This document shows positions 54,456 through 64,000 of a stretch of DNA of 64,000 nucleotides, one piece after another; position 1 is the first letter of the stretch, and each line of letters starts with the position of its first letter. The stretch lies in the NCBI RefSeq assembly GCF_032452875.1, contig NC_083876.1, positions 20,992,001-21,056,000 on the forward strand, in the 5' to 3' direction. Made by a program: the position numbers and the translations under genes. Below the pieces are notes generated by a model that made no database searches, was not told where the DNA came from, and saw only the letters and a program-made list of their open reading frames with translations. Source of the stretch: Bos javanicus (Eukaryota > Chordata > Mammalia > Artiodactyla > Bovidae).

Positions 54456-54668
54456 GTACCAGGTGGGAACGGTAGAGGGGAGGAATAGTTAGGGAGTTTG
54501 GGATTGACATGTACACACTGATGTATTTTAAATGGATAACAAACAAGGACCTACTCTATAGTACAGAAAACTCTGCTCAGTATTATGTAACAACCTAAAT
54601 GGGAAAATAATTTGAAAAAGAATAGGTGCACATATATGGATAACTAAGTCACTTTTCTCTACACCTGA
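54456..54668 (+). mobile_element. L1 LINE 3' UTR, 3' of LTR
   Basis: GAGTTTGGGATTGACATGTAC, AACAAGGACCTACTCTATAG and ACTTTTCTCTACACCTGAAA are L1 3' UTR. It is cut before its end by a BovB. Confidence 0.88.
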
Positions 54669-55020
54669 AATGTGGTGCTGGACAAGACTCTTGAAAAATC
54701 CCCTGGACAGTGAGGAAATCAAACTAGTCAATCCTAAAGGAAATCAGCCTTGAATATTCATTGGAAGGACTGATGCTAAAGTTGAAGCACCAATATTTTG
54801 GTCAACTGATGCAAACAGCTGACTCATTGGAAAACACCCTGATGCTGGGAAAGATTGAGGCCAAGAGGGAAAGGGGACAACGGAGGATGAGATGGCTGGA
54901 TGGTATCACTGATGCAATAGACATGAACTTGGGCAAACTCCAGGAGATGGTGAAGGACAGGGAGTCCTAGTGTGCTACTGTCCATGGGGTCGAGTTGGAC
55001 ACGACTGGGCAACCAAGCAA
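54669..55020 (+). mobile_element. BovB 3' end fragment
   Basis: Starts TGTGGTGCTGGACAAGACTC and runs to GGACACGACTGGGCAACC and an AAC-type tail. The frame 54761-54970 preserves MEGLMLKLKHQYFGQLM and RRMRWLDGITDAIDMNL. Confidence 0.93.
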
Positions 55021-55148
55021 CAACACAAAAGCAATAATTTAATATTTAATCATGGGTGTGTTTACTTGCTTCACAAAATTCCTGAAAATTCAACAATCTG
55101 CTCTCCTGGGCAGATCATAAGCCAGCCGTCACACACAATGGCCTATCT

Positions 55149-55190
55149 ATGTGTGTGTGTGTGTGTGTGTATACACACATATATATCAAG
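55149..55190. repeat. (TG)n / TATA microsatellite
   Basis: About ten TG units followed by TATACACACATATATAT. Confidence 0.93.
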
Positions 55191-55435
55191 GTGTTTTAAA
55201 TATCTTATGCAATTTTTGACCAAAATTTCCAAAATCATCTTTCCATTCTCTTTCAGAATGGCTACCACAGATGTCAATTAGGATAAAACTTAATGGCTTA
55301 TCACTCACAAGGTATAGGCTCCAAAGTATACCTCTGCTCTCCAAAGATATTAAGAGATGGTAAATTCACTTCTGGATAATTATCAGCTTGGAATCTTGCA
55401 TTTATTCTAAATAAGCTGTAGTAATAGAACCCTTG

Positions 55436-55642
55436 GGCTTCCCTGGTGGCTCAGACGGTAAAGAATCCACCTGCAGTGTGGGAGAACTGGGTTTGATTAC
55501 TGCGTTGGGAAGATCCCCTGGAGAAAAGAATGGCAACCCTCTCCAGTATTCTTGCCTGGAGAATCCCATGGACAGAGGAGCCTTGTGGGCTACAGTCCAT
55601 GGGGTTGCAAAGAGTCAGACATGACTGAGCGACTAAGCACAG
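55436..55642 (+). mobile_element. Bov-tA SINE with 11-bp TSD
   Basis: Full copy from GGCTTCCCTGGTGGCTCAGA to ACTGAGCGACTAAGCACAG. TAGAACCCTTG (55425-55435) and TAGAATCCTTG (55643-55653) form an 11-bp duplication with one mismatch. Confidence 0.95.
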
Positions 55643-55653
55643 TAGAATCCTTG

Positions 55654-56920
55654 CTCCCCTCATAAGCTTCTGAAAGCATATTGATAGCCACACAAAAAAA
55701 TCCATTTCTTGGGGATGGTAAATACAATTACAAACTCCTATAGCCTTCTTTCAGGGGACACTACATTCAGAAGAAAGGAAGGGGCAAGGTCATTTCAAGT
55801 ACAAGGGGCATCACTCCATCACCTAAGCCTAAACTTGAGGAAGGAGAAGGACGAGGAAGGCAAGTTCATTATTGACCAGTCTTGCCACTTTTGTAATTTT
55901 CATTCAGTTGAGTTCCATACAACTCAAATACTCAAAAGAGGGAGACAGAAAGAGAAATATCTGACAATGAAGCTGGTAGTAGAATCACATTGAGAAAAGA
56001 AAGCTTCTTGTTCAACATTATTAGTTACTTCCTATAAAGTTCAACTAGATTAATAGCTTTTTAAGGATGTGGTGAAAAGTATTAATACATGAAACTTTCA
56101 AAACTAGACCTACAGTATTAAAAAAAAAAAAATGCTGTAGGGAACTGTTTAAACTTAGCAAGGGAAATACTAAATGACCTAACAGGCCATTTCCTCCTAC
56201 AAATTCAATGGTGTGCTAATTTATGTATTTTGGCTCGATTAGAGCAGAAGGTCACATAAGGTTTTTAAGTCCTGTATTTTCTTCTCCTTTCACATAATGT
56301 CTGCTCTTAAACACTAAATATTTTTAATGCTAAAGCTTTCAACACTACAGAACGTCTACTATTTGCCACAGGGTTGAGGCATTCTTACAGCTTTTAGCAT
56401 TACTTTTATTGATATTTTAAATGAAGAGAGTCCAGCTATAAGGTCTATAGGTTCCACTGACAATACTTTAAAGATTACTGCTAAGGATTTGCATAGGAAA
56501 ACTGTCCAATTTCTGTTTTAGTTTTAAAACTAAAGTTACTTTTTGCAAAAAAATATATATGGATGCCAGGTCCATAAAGCCAAAGTAAAATGTAGAAATG
56601 GGGGCAACAATAAAATCATTCCAAAATATACTTTCCACTTATTTATGTGGCTTAAATATATGGCTTAATTAAATTTTATAGTGTTATATTTTCATCTCAA
56701 TTTATCTTGATACTAGCTTCAATTGTATACTGTATTTGAAATGGGTAGCATTAAGAAGATATTTTAAATTTGGCAAAGAAATTTGAAGGAAGAGAGAGAG
56801 GGAGGGAGGGAGTTCTAAACAATCATTACATTTTGTATCCCTCATAATGCCTCATATTCCCAGCTGAAGTCTGCTGTCATAGGTTTTAAAATAACTAGAA
56901 AATCTCAACTTTCAGGTCAT
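55654..56920. other. Unique DNA, nothing recognised
   Basis: No recognised repeat. It has an A13 run (about 56120-56133) and a GAGAGG-rich stretch (about 56787-56812). A 94-codon frame (55709-55993) has no recognised domain. Confidence 0.5.
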
Positions 56921-57056
56921 CTTTTTTTTTTAATTAATTGAGGTATAGTTGGTTTACAATATCATATTAGTTTCAGGTGTACAACACAGCAATTGAAAAT
57001 TTTTATAGATTATACTCCATTTATATAAGTGGAATTATTATGAAATATTGGTTATA
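56921..57056 (-). mobile_element. L1 LINE 3' end
   Basis: T-rich tail, then TTGAGGTATAGTTGGTTTAC, TATTAGTTTCAGGTGTACAAC and TATACTCCATTTATATAAGTGG: reverse L1 3' UTR of an older subfamily. Confidence 0.82.
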
Positions 57057-57136
57057 CTCCAGGTCCTAAGTTCTTCATCTATACAATGTGAAAAGTGTGT
57101 GATCTTTAGGGTCTTTTCCAAGTCTAAATTATCGTT

Positions 57137-57360
57137 GTGAACATGCTAAGTTGCTTTACCTGTGTATCACTCTGTGCGACCCAATGCACTGTAGCCCACT
57201 AGGCTCCACTGTCCATGGGATTCTCCAGGCAAGAATACTGGAGTAGGCGGCTGTGCCCATCTTCAAGGGATCTTCCCAAGCCAGTGAACAAATCTGAGTC
57301 TCTTAAGTCTTTTGCATTGGCAGGTGGGTTCTTTACCACTAGCACCACCTGGGATCTCCC
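57137..57360 (-). mobile_element. Bov-tA SINE with TSD
   Basis: Full reverse copy from CATGCTAAGTTGCTTTACC to ACCACCTGGGATCTCCC. AAATTATCGTT (57126-57136) and AAATTATCATT (57361-57371) form an 11-bp duplication with one mismatch. Confidence 0.94.
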
Positions 57361-57387
57361 AAATTATCATTACTCTATTGCTATTTG

Positions 57388-57843
57388 CCAACATCCATAC
57401 AGTCAAAGCTATGGTTTTTCCAGTAGTCATGTATGGATGTGTGAATTGGACCATAAAGAAAGCTGAGCACCAAAGAATTGATGCTCTTCAATTGTGATGC
57501 TGGAGAAGACTCCTGAGAGTCCCTTGGCCTGCAAGGAGATCAAATTTGTCAATTCTGAAGGAGATCAATCCCGAATATTTATTGAAATGGTTATTGCTGA
57601 AGCTGAGGCTCTGGTCCTTTGGCCACATGATGCAAATAGCTAACTCATTGGAAAAGACCCTGATGCTGAGAAAGATTGAAGGCAAAAGGAGAAGGGGGTA
57701 GCAGAGGATGAGATGGTTAATTGTCCAACTTAATGGACATGAATTTGAGCAAACTCCAGGAGATAGTGGAGGACGGAGGAAACTGGCATGCTGCAGTCTA
57801 TGGAGTTTCAAAGAGTCAGACATGACTTAGCAACTGAACTATT
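57388..57843 (+). mobile_element. BovB 3' end fragment
   Basis: Plus-strand BovB from the VKAMVFPVVMYGC region (CAAAGCTATGGTTTTTCCAG) to ACATGACTTAGCAACTGAAC. Short stops and indels throughout. Confidence 0.93.
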
Positions 57844-58205
57844 GTGGTAAACCAAATAATATATCAAACAATGCTATCAATTTGAATTACTATTTTCTTT
57901 TCAAAAAACAGCAATACAACAATAACAAACACCAAACCCATCTGAGCCCTGTCTCCCCTCTAGTTTCTGCCTTAATTCCCTCCTTTCATCCAGGGACGTG
58001 GAGAAGTTACATGCACTCCTTTTTTATGAACCTACTCCTAAATTATCTTTCAGTTCACTACATTGTTCCTTTTGTCCTTACCATACCATACACTAAAACT
58101 GCTCCTGCTAAAATCACCCACCACTTCTAATTCCCAAATCCAAACTGTAACTTTGATCTTGATTTCTTGGTGGTTCCTAATAATACTGTTTGTGTCTCTT
58201 TAAAT
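57844..58205. other. Unique DNA, nothing recognised
   Basis: No recognised repeat. An 82-codon frame (57882-58130) is unassigned. Confidence 0.5.
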
Positions 58206-58426
58206 TTTTTTTTTTAAGTTTTATTTTATATGAAACTACAGTTGATTTACAAATGCTGCATTAGTTTCAGGTGAACAGCAAAGTGATTCAGTTACACATA
58301 CACATGTGTCTATTCTTTTCCAAATCCTTTCCCATTTAGATTATTATAGAATATTGAGCAGAGTTCCCCATACTATACAGTAGGTCCTTGTTGGCCATCT
58401 ATTTGATATATACTAGTATATTGAAA
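58206..58426 (-). mobile_element. L1 LINE 3' end
   Basis: T run, then ACAGTTGATTTACAAATGC, TTAGTTTCAGGTGAACAGC, GAGTTCCCCATACTATACAG and GTAGGTCCTTGTTGGCCATC: reverse L1 3' UTR. Confidence 0.85.
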
Positions 58427-58654
58427 ACATTTCTTGTCCTGACTTCATCTTTTTATTCCTGAAATCTAGCTCTGCATTAGCAAAATACAGGCTCTAGGTG
58501 AACATCCTTTGAATAAATAAAGTACTTAAAGTAATTTTTTAAAAATCCCCTAATTTCATTAGGGTCACATCATCAAAGATATGCTCTTCCATAGCATTAG
58601 TTTAATGTCCCACCATGATATCCATAAGCTAGAGTAGGGGGTACCACAGCGACC

Positions 58655-59165
58655 TTTCTGGTTTTGCTTTTTCTAACTCTGGATTGGGGTATTTTTTTTC
58701 CGACCAGCTCGGACTCCAGCTTGGCGTCCTCTCCCTCCAGACTGGCCCAGACCTGGCGTCGAGTGTGGCGGCTCAGCTTTCATCATCTGAAATTCCTGGC
58801 CAGCGGAATGTTCCCTCTCGTGCTCCTCCCTTGGCTGGCGGGGGCTCCCTACTTTCATTTTCACTAGGGGCCCAGTCATGCACCAGCTTCCACTGGAAAC
58901 ATTTTTCCAGACATTCCTTTAGGATAAGTGCCATGACCATTAACTGGTCACTGAATTCCGTCATTCTTTTTTATACTTCACTATCCCCAAATTTGTCTTT
59001 TTCAGCTTTATGGCCACAGGAAAGAGGCTTCATTTTCATTGTTTTCCTTTTCTTCTTATATGAGTCAGTTGTATTTTATCTGTGCTTATGTCAGAAAACA
59101 TGTACTTTAAAAATGTTCTTGTTTCTCTTCACACTTCCTGATTCTTCATCGAGATGTGTCTTGAT
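58655..59165 (-). pseudogene. GC-richer patch, possible decayed coding sequence
   Basis: The stretch 58690-58880 is much more GC-rich than its surroundings and has several CpGs. On the minus strand a 63-residue frame (58773-58964) reads MTEFSDQLMVMALILKECLE then a Pro/Gly/Glu-rich end. The same frame upstream (to about 59165) stays open for long runs broken by three stops, with charged text such as KTHLDEESGSVKRNKN and a PLSCGHKAEKDKFGDSEV run. This could be a retroposed pseudogene, but I cannot name a parent gene, and chance remains possible. Confidence 0.3.
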
Positions 59166-59416
59166 TTGACAAAAGTCTCACTCATGGACATTCAATTTAT
59201 AAAACAAATGTATTTAGTTTCTACTCACAATGATAAAATCTTTTTCGAGTTGAAATCCTTAATTTCATAGCAATGAGTTAAGCCTCTAAGAATTTTGAAA
59301 TTTATTCAGGTTTTGAACCCTGATCAGCTTCTTTGATAGGAACTCAAGCTCAGTGTTGGCCTTTGAAAGATGTCTTGTCTTTGCCCACATTTGTATTCCT
59401 ACTCAGAGTAGAAGTA

Positions 59417-59627
59417 AGAAAAGTGTTAATTGCTCAGTTGTGTCCAACTCTTTGCGACCCTATGGAATGTAGCCTACCAGGCTCCTCTGTCCATAGGATT
59501 CTCCAGTCAAGAGTACTGGAGTGGGTTGCTGTTCTCTTTTCCAGGGGATCTTCCCAACCCAGAGATCCAACTTGGGTCTCCTGCATTGTAGGCATATTCT
59601 TTACCATTTGAGCCACCAGGGAAGACC
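59417..59627 (-). mobile_element. Bov-tA SINE with TSD
   Basis: Full reverse copy from TGTTAATTGCTCAGTTGTGTC to GAGCCACCAGGGAAGACC. AGAGTAGAAGTA (59405-59416) and AGAATAAAAGTA (59628-59639) form a 12-bp duplication with two mismatches. Confidence 0.94.
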
Positions 59628-59639
59628 AGAATAAAAGTA

Positions 59640-61129
59640 GGTGGGAAATAAAGCTTGAGTTGCCCTGGGCTCCATCTTTGAAGTGTCTGTACCTCCATGT
59701 CTCTAATTTGGAAACATACCCATTTTTGTTTAAGTAAATTGTCTACTGAAGAATCCTTCAGAAAACCAAAGGTGCTAACTTTCACAAAGCAGAGAGTAGT
59801 GTAGAAAAGACTGGAAGAGGATAAAGTTTGCTTTGATCTGTGTGTCTTGTGTGTTCTTGATGTAATGAATTGTCTGGCTCCAGCTCACTTGTTCCTTTGC
59901 TGCTTCTCCTGAAAGAAATAGGAAGGAGCTTGAGGATTCTCTAATAAGGTATTTATAGGAACATAGAGTTTCTGTTAAATATCTAATTTCCTTGATGATA
60001 TTTTGAAAGAAACTTTCAATAAAAACACATTTTAAAGTCAGTTCTTTTAGGTTTGTAAAAATAGATGTTCAGTTGTAGGGAGGTAACATATCTTAAAACT
60101 CACAGAACAAAGCAACTGTGCGTTCAAACCAGAGCTTTGTAGAATCATGCTTTTGAGTTTCACTGTTACTATTCCTATTAAGAATGCTACAGTAGAAAGT
60201 CTGAATGTTTTATGAAAGTGAAAATTCCTCCTTGTGCTATTTCCATAAGGTTGGTTGGAGTAGCACTTCATTTATGGATGTTGGATCGTGCTCTGACTAA
60301 AATCTGTTCCTCTCGTTTATTCTGTCCTACTAACGTAAATTTCACCCTTGAAACTCAGTCCACTGAAATAATATAATTGTTCTGGGATGTCTTTCTTCAA
60401 AATGGCCATCTCTCAAACAACTCATCTGAAGGCTTTAAATATTCCTATGAAAATGAGGTCAAATCATTTGCTGAAAATTCCATTTAGCTGCTTTTTTTTT
60501 TTTTTTCTTAAAAAGGTGTTACCTTATGAAGTTCTTGCTTGGCATCAGGAGAAGACTATGACTCATAGAATGAGTAGATGTCTGTGTGTCTTGGGATATG
60601 AAGGGGTCATGCTCAGTTGAATTAGCAAGGCAGCAGGGACAGAAACTGTCCTCTTGTGGAGAAAATAAACTAAGGCTCACATATTTTTACAGTGCCAACC
60701 TTATGTAAAACTTGACTTTCCTTGTGGTCTTCCTGTGAAAAAGACTGTCTCTTTAGTCCCAATTTGTACACAGTTTGCTAAATAACCCACTGCATTTTTA
60801 TACTTGTTTTCATGTTAATTGCTGCATCCACCATGATGATGGAGACAAAATTGGTAGTCAAAGCAAGACTGAAAAAAGAATAATGACCATGAGTTTATGG
60901 AAAGTTTTCTATCCCAGAACTAGGCAAGTTGGGGTTTTCAGACACAGCAGTGAGTCCAAAGATCTGAAAGTAGGCTGAAGATTTTTGCAGAAACTACAAC
61001 TAAAAGTGAAAACTAGCCCAAGACTCAGGATTGGCAGACCTATAGTTGAAGCAATGGCTGCCCCACCTCTGGGGAAATGTTAGTTTCCCCAGAAACTAGT
61101 ACGTTAGTTTAGCAGTGGTTTTGCTATGA
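59640..61129. other. Unique DNA, nothing recognised
   Basis: 1.5 kb without a recognised repeat apart from a T run at about 60491-60506. No exon recognised. Confidence 0.5.
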
Positions 61130-61297
61130 ACCACACTGAGCGACTTCACTTTCACTTTTCACTTTCATGCATTGGAGAAGGAAATGGCAACCCACTCCAG
61201 TGTTCTTGCCTGGAGAATCCCAGGGATGGGGGAGCCTGGTGGGCTGCCATCTATGGGGTCGCACAGAGTCGGACACAACTGAAGCGACTTAGCAGCA
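61130..61297 (+). mobile_element. BOV-A2 SINE, 5' truncated
   Basis: Only the linker (GAGCGACTTCACTTTCAC) and second monomer (GGAGAAGGAAATGGCAACCC, CCCAGGGATGGGGGAGCC) are present, ending ACTTAGCAGCA. Confidence 0.93.
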
Positions 61298-61347
61298 TAT
61301 ACATACACTGCTAGCTCTTTTATTTTCAGAATCTACCTATAGTTCGA

Positions 61348-61544
61348 GTTGAAGGAGCTTCGATTGTGGTTAATATTTGTATAGTGAGCTTTGGTTTACC
61401 AAGCCTTTTGTCATTAGCTATGTGAACTTTATTTATGCAAAGACCTTGTCTAAGTCATTCACAACTGGGTCCAGAGTGTCCACAAATCGTACCTGGCACA
61501 CGTTCAGTCCTCAGTAAATACCTGTGACCAAGAAAGGACTCAAC
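61348..61544 (+). repeat. Inverted duplication, left arm
   Basis: This 197-bp arm reads in reverse complement at 62937-63105. Shared segments include GTTAATATTTGTATAGTGAG, CTTTATTTATGCAAAGACCT-type text and TGTGACCAAGAAAGGACTC. The right part (GTACCTGGCACACGTTCAG, CTCAGTAAATACCTG) looks like an L2 3' end, but similarity between the arms extends well beyond the L2 portion. Confidence 0.88.
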
Positions 61545-61931
61545 AAAAGTGTTTTATTCTCTTTTTATTTTCTTTCAATTCGAAATATGGATAGATTCTG
61601 AGAATAAAGGGCTATCAGTCTCACGCAGCTCACAGCAAAAACCACTATCAGCACTTGGAACTTATCAGCACTTGGAAAATCACATCTGTTTCACCATACG
61701 AAAAGCTATTAAAGTTTGTGGGAGTGAAGAGTGAGATTAAAATCAGAATTACATGTGTGTGCATGAAGTCAGAACATTCTTCATGTTTAGATTTGAAAAC
61801 CTTATAAGATAATAACTAATATTAATGTTATCTTCTAAAGCTACCAGACTAATATTTTACTACTGCTTTCTCATATTTTACTACTGCTTCCACATGAGCA
61901 GTATTATTTTTCACATTGATTAATAAGGAAA
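61545..61931. other. Unique spacer DNA
   Basis: Spacer of the inverted duplication. Two short tandem duplications occur: TCAGCACTTGGAA (about 61637-61675) and TATTTTACTACTGCTT (about 61853-61888). Confidence 0.55.
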
Positions 61932-62060
61932 ATAAGTCCTAGCACAGTAGTAGGACACATTCACGATCACACTACCAAAAAAGTGGCAATGATTTTACTG
62001 GAATCAATATTTTTTGGTTCCAGGGCTTCTTATGTTTCCAGTGTCCATGCTGCCTCCAAG
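61932..62060 (-). mobile_element. MIR SINE
   Basis: CACGATCACACTACCAAAAAAG, GTGGCAATGATTTTACTGGAA and CCAGGGCTTCTTATGTTTCC correspond to a reverse MIR core. Confidence 0.6.
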
Positions 62061-62936
62061 ACAGGCACACTGGATGACTTTTAAAATGCTGAGGGTACAT
62101 CAGATGTCTGTTCTTAATTCATTAAAGTAAAGGGCATACAAAGCGTACGTTTCCCTCACTTGGAAATAGCTAAACTCATTTTGTTTTTCCTCCCTCACTT
62201 GCCCCAACGAGAGTTTACACTTGGTCAGGCCACACAAGCAAATTTTCAAGAAAAACAGGCATTTTAAAAGAAAGATTTCAGTAATGGAAAGCAAGGATAA
62301 GAATGGAAACTATTTTTAAAATATATATCACTTACTGTTTGGTAAGCTAAAATATATACTCATATCTCTATCATATTAGTTTTCAGCCTTAACAAAATTG
62401 CTCATAAAGCAATGCTGAGATTCAAAAGAAAGTTTGCACATGCAAGTATATGATGATATGTAAGTTCTACTTTAATTTCGCCATCTTATGAATGCCTTGT
62501 AAAGTGTTGGCACCATAATCCAACTTGCAAAATAATGAAAAGTGCCATTCACTTTGTCTTGTTTTCTTAGAGAACTGTGAAACTCATTAGAAAAAAGTTT
62601 CAAGTGACTGCTGATTGAAAGTTCATGTTCTAAATCAGGTGTATATTGATACTACAGGAAGATATGGGCTGCAAAATTTAAAAGAAATATGTTATTATGA
62701 AGCCTATTATATAAAGTGTATACTTTTTCAAATACTTTCACATATTTTTTACCCTGTCTTGCTAAATGAAGAAAACACTTTTGCTGAGTCTTTTAAGTTC
62801 TTTTATACAATTTTATTAATAAGAAGTTACTTTCCATTTACAAAATATTGGCTCCATTACCCTTGCTGTATGGTACCTCCTCGAGCCATTCTAGCTTGTA
62901 CCTCCCACTTGCCCACCCCTAAATTATTCCTCCTGT
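62061..62936. other. Unique spacer DNA, nothing recognised
   Basis: Inner spacer of the inverted duplication. A 108-codon plus-strand frame (62615-62941) has no recognised domain. Confidence 0.5.
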
Positions 62937-63105
62937 GTTGAGTCCTTTCTTGGTCACAGATACTTACTGAGGGCTATTATTTGTAGGTACTGTGGACTCA
63001 CGAACAATATAGACAAGGTCTTTGCATAAAGAAAGTCAAAGACAAAAGGTTTTGTAAACCAAAGCTCACTATACAAATATTAACCACAATGAAGACTCTT
63101 CCAAC
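62937..63105 (-). repeat. Inverted duplication, right arm
   Basis: Reverse complement of 61348-61544, 169 bp, lacking about 28 bases relative to the left arm. GAGTCCTTTCTTGGTCACAG, AGACAAGGTCTTTGCATAAA and ACCAAAGCTCACTATACAAA are near identical to the left arm in reverse. Confidence 0.88.
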
Positions 63106-63177
63106 TGACTTCCTGGATTACCCACAATCCTGATTCTTTCTTTCAAAATATAGTGAAAGATGCCTGTGGTAGCTAGG

Positions 63178-63453
63178 TAGAAGGCAATGGCAACCCACTC
63201 CAGTACTATTGCCTGGAAAATCCCATGGACGGAGGAGCCTGGTAGGCTGCAGTCCATGAGGTTGCTAAGAGTCGACACGACTGAACGACTTCACTTTCAC
63301 TTTTCGGTTGCATGCATTGGAGAAGGAAATGGCAACCCACTCCAGTTTTCTTGCCTGGAGAATCCCAGGGACGGGGAGCCTGGTGGGCTGCCGTCTATGG
63401 GGTCGCACAGAGTCGGACACGACTGAAGCGACTTGGCAGCAGCAGCAGCAGCA
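63178..63453 (+). mobile_element. BOV-A2 dimeric SINE
   Basis: Complete dimer: GAAGGCAATGGCAACCCACT, CACTTTCACTTTTCGG linker, second monomer with CCCAGGGACGGGGAGCC, and a five-unit AGC tail. No clear target duplication seen. Confidence 0.95.
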
Positions 63454-63659
63454 CATATCTTTGCTTCTGAGAGCTGAAGTTAGCATAAATAACTTGAGTT
63501 TCTTCTGTAAGGTATTTATTCCTGTCATATGTCTCTATAAATATTTTAACATATATAATTAAATATTTTAACTAAATTCTATGAAAACTCATAAAAGTGC
63601 AAAAAGTGAGTGTTGCTTATTTTAAAAACTAATTTGTATGCTTTGTAAGAACTTTCTGT

Positions 63660-64000
63660 TCTTTTAACTGGATGATTTCATTTGACCTGTTATTAACTTT
63701 GCTGATTCGTTCATCTGTTTGCTCAAACCTGCTGCTAAAACCCTATAATGGATTTTACGTACTAACTATTGTGCGTTTCTTCTCTGTATTTATATTTGTT
63801 TCTTTTTTACAGGTTCTGTTTATTGATATTCTTTGTTTTATGAGTCATTATTTACCTATTTCCTTTATTTGTTATGTCCTTTAGCTTCTGGAGTATATTT
63901 AAGAGAGTTGATTTAAAGTCTTGTCTAGTAAATCCAATATTTGTGCTTTCTCAAGATTGTTTCTGTTCAATTCTTTTTCGCCCCCTGTGGATTGGCAATA
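63660..64000 (-). mobile_element. L1 LINE, cut by window edge
   Basis: GAGTTGATTTAAAGTCTTGTC, TAGTAAATCCAATATTTGTGC and AAGATTGTTTCTGTTCAATTC follow an old L1 region in reverse orientation. It continues beyond the window. Confidence 0.6.

Noticed and set aside
9571..63426. Many short frames with text like SCLTLCDPMDCSLPGSSVHG or NPLQYSCLENPMDRGAW
   Set aside because: They are translations of the two strands of Bov-tA and BOV-A2 SINEs, which are noncoding.
1..64000. Tandem repeats as a possible CRISPR array, and SINE heads as tRNA genes
   Set aside because: No regularly spaced repeat-spacer structure exists. The tRNA-like parts are SINE heads followed by Bov-A sequence, not mature tRNA genes.

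Overview
This 64 kb window is AT-rich nuclear DNA from a ruminant, most likely a bovid (cattle, sheep, goat or a relative). The diagnosis rests on the repeats: many BovB (RTE) LINE pieces, the ruminant SINEs Bov-tA (tRNA-like head plus Bov-A body) and dimeric BOV-A2 with AGC-repeat tails, and 3' ends of the ruminant L1 lineage (L1-BT type). I see no convincing protein-coding exon, RNA gene, CRISPR array or prokaryotic feature. Nearly all longer open frames are decayed BovB or L1 reverse-transcriptase (RT) pieces, or antisense shadows of them. The window looks like a gene desert or deep intron, so there is no operon-like cooperation of genes to describe; what can be read is the order of insertions and rearrangements.

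Layout. 0-5 kb: BovB remnants, then an L1 split by a Bov-tA, a BovB and another Bov-tA. 5-12 kb: mostly old unique DNA with scattered SINEs, MIR and L2. 12-13.6 kb: a BovB split by a Bov-tA, then a 481-bp solo LTR with a 4-bp target duplication. 14-25 kb: MIR, L2 and old L1 relics with Bov-tA insertions. 25-31 kb: L1, a BovB with a 10-bp target duplication, and a 3.9 kb cluster of BovB pieces in both orientations. 32-34 kb: a duplicated segment whose second copy is split by BovB. 34.3-39 kb: a MER5-like fossil and the two best-preserved BovB copies. 39-46 kb: SINEs, a TATG microsatellite, MIR/L2, an L1 3' end with a 94-bp tandem duplication, and two BOV-A2. 46.9-49 kb: an old L1 holding a young L1 with a 21-bp target duplication and an inverted 5' end. 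49-55 kb: further L1, and an L1 3' end split by a 519-bp solo LTR. 55-64 kb: SINEs, a BovB, L1 ends, an unidentified GC-richer patch, an inverted duplication at 61.3/62.9 kb, BOV-A2, and an L1 running off the right edge.

No new biological system was found. The best leads are structural: the inverted duplication, the 32/33 kb duplication, the two solo LTRs, the inverted young L1, and BovB copies that share disabling changes. Repeat names come from recognition without database searches, so family calls are firmer than subfamily calls.
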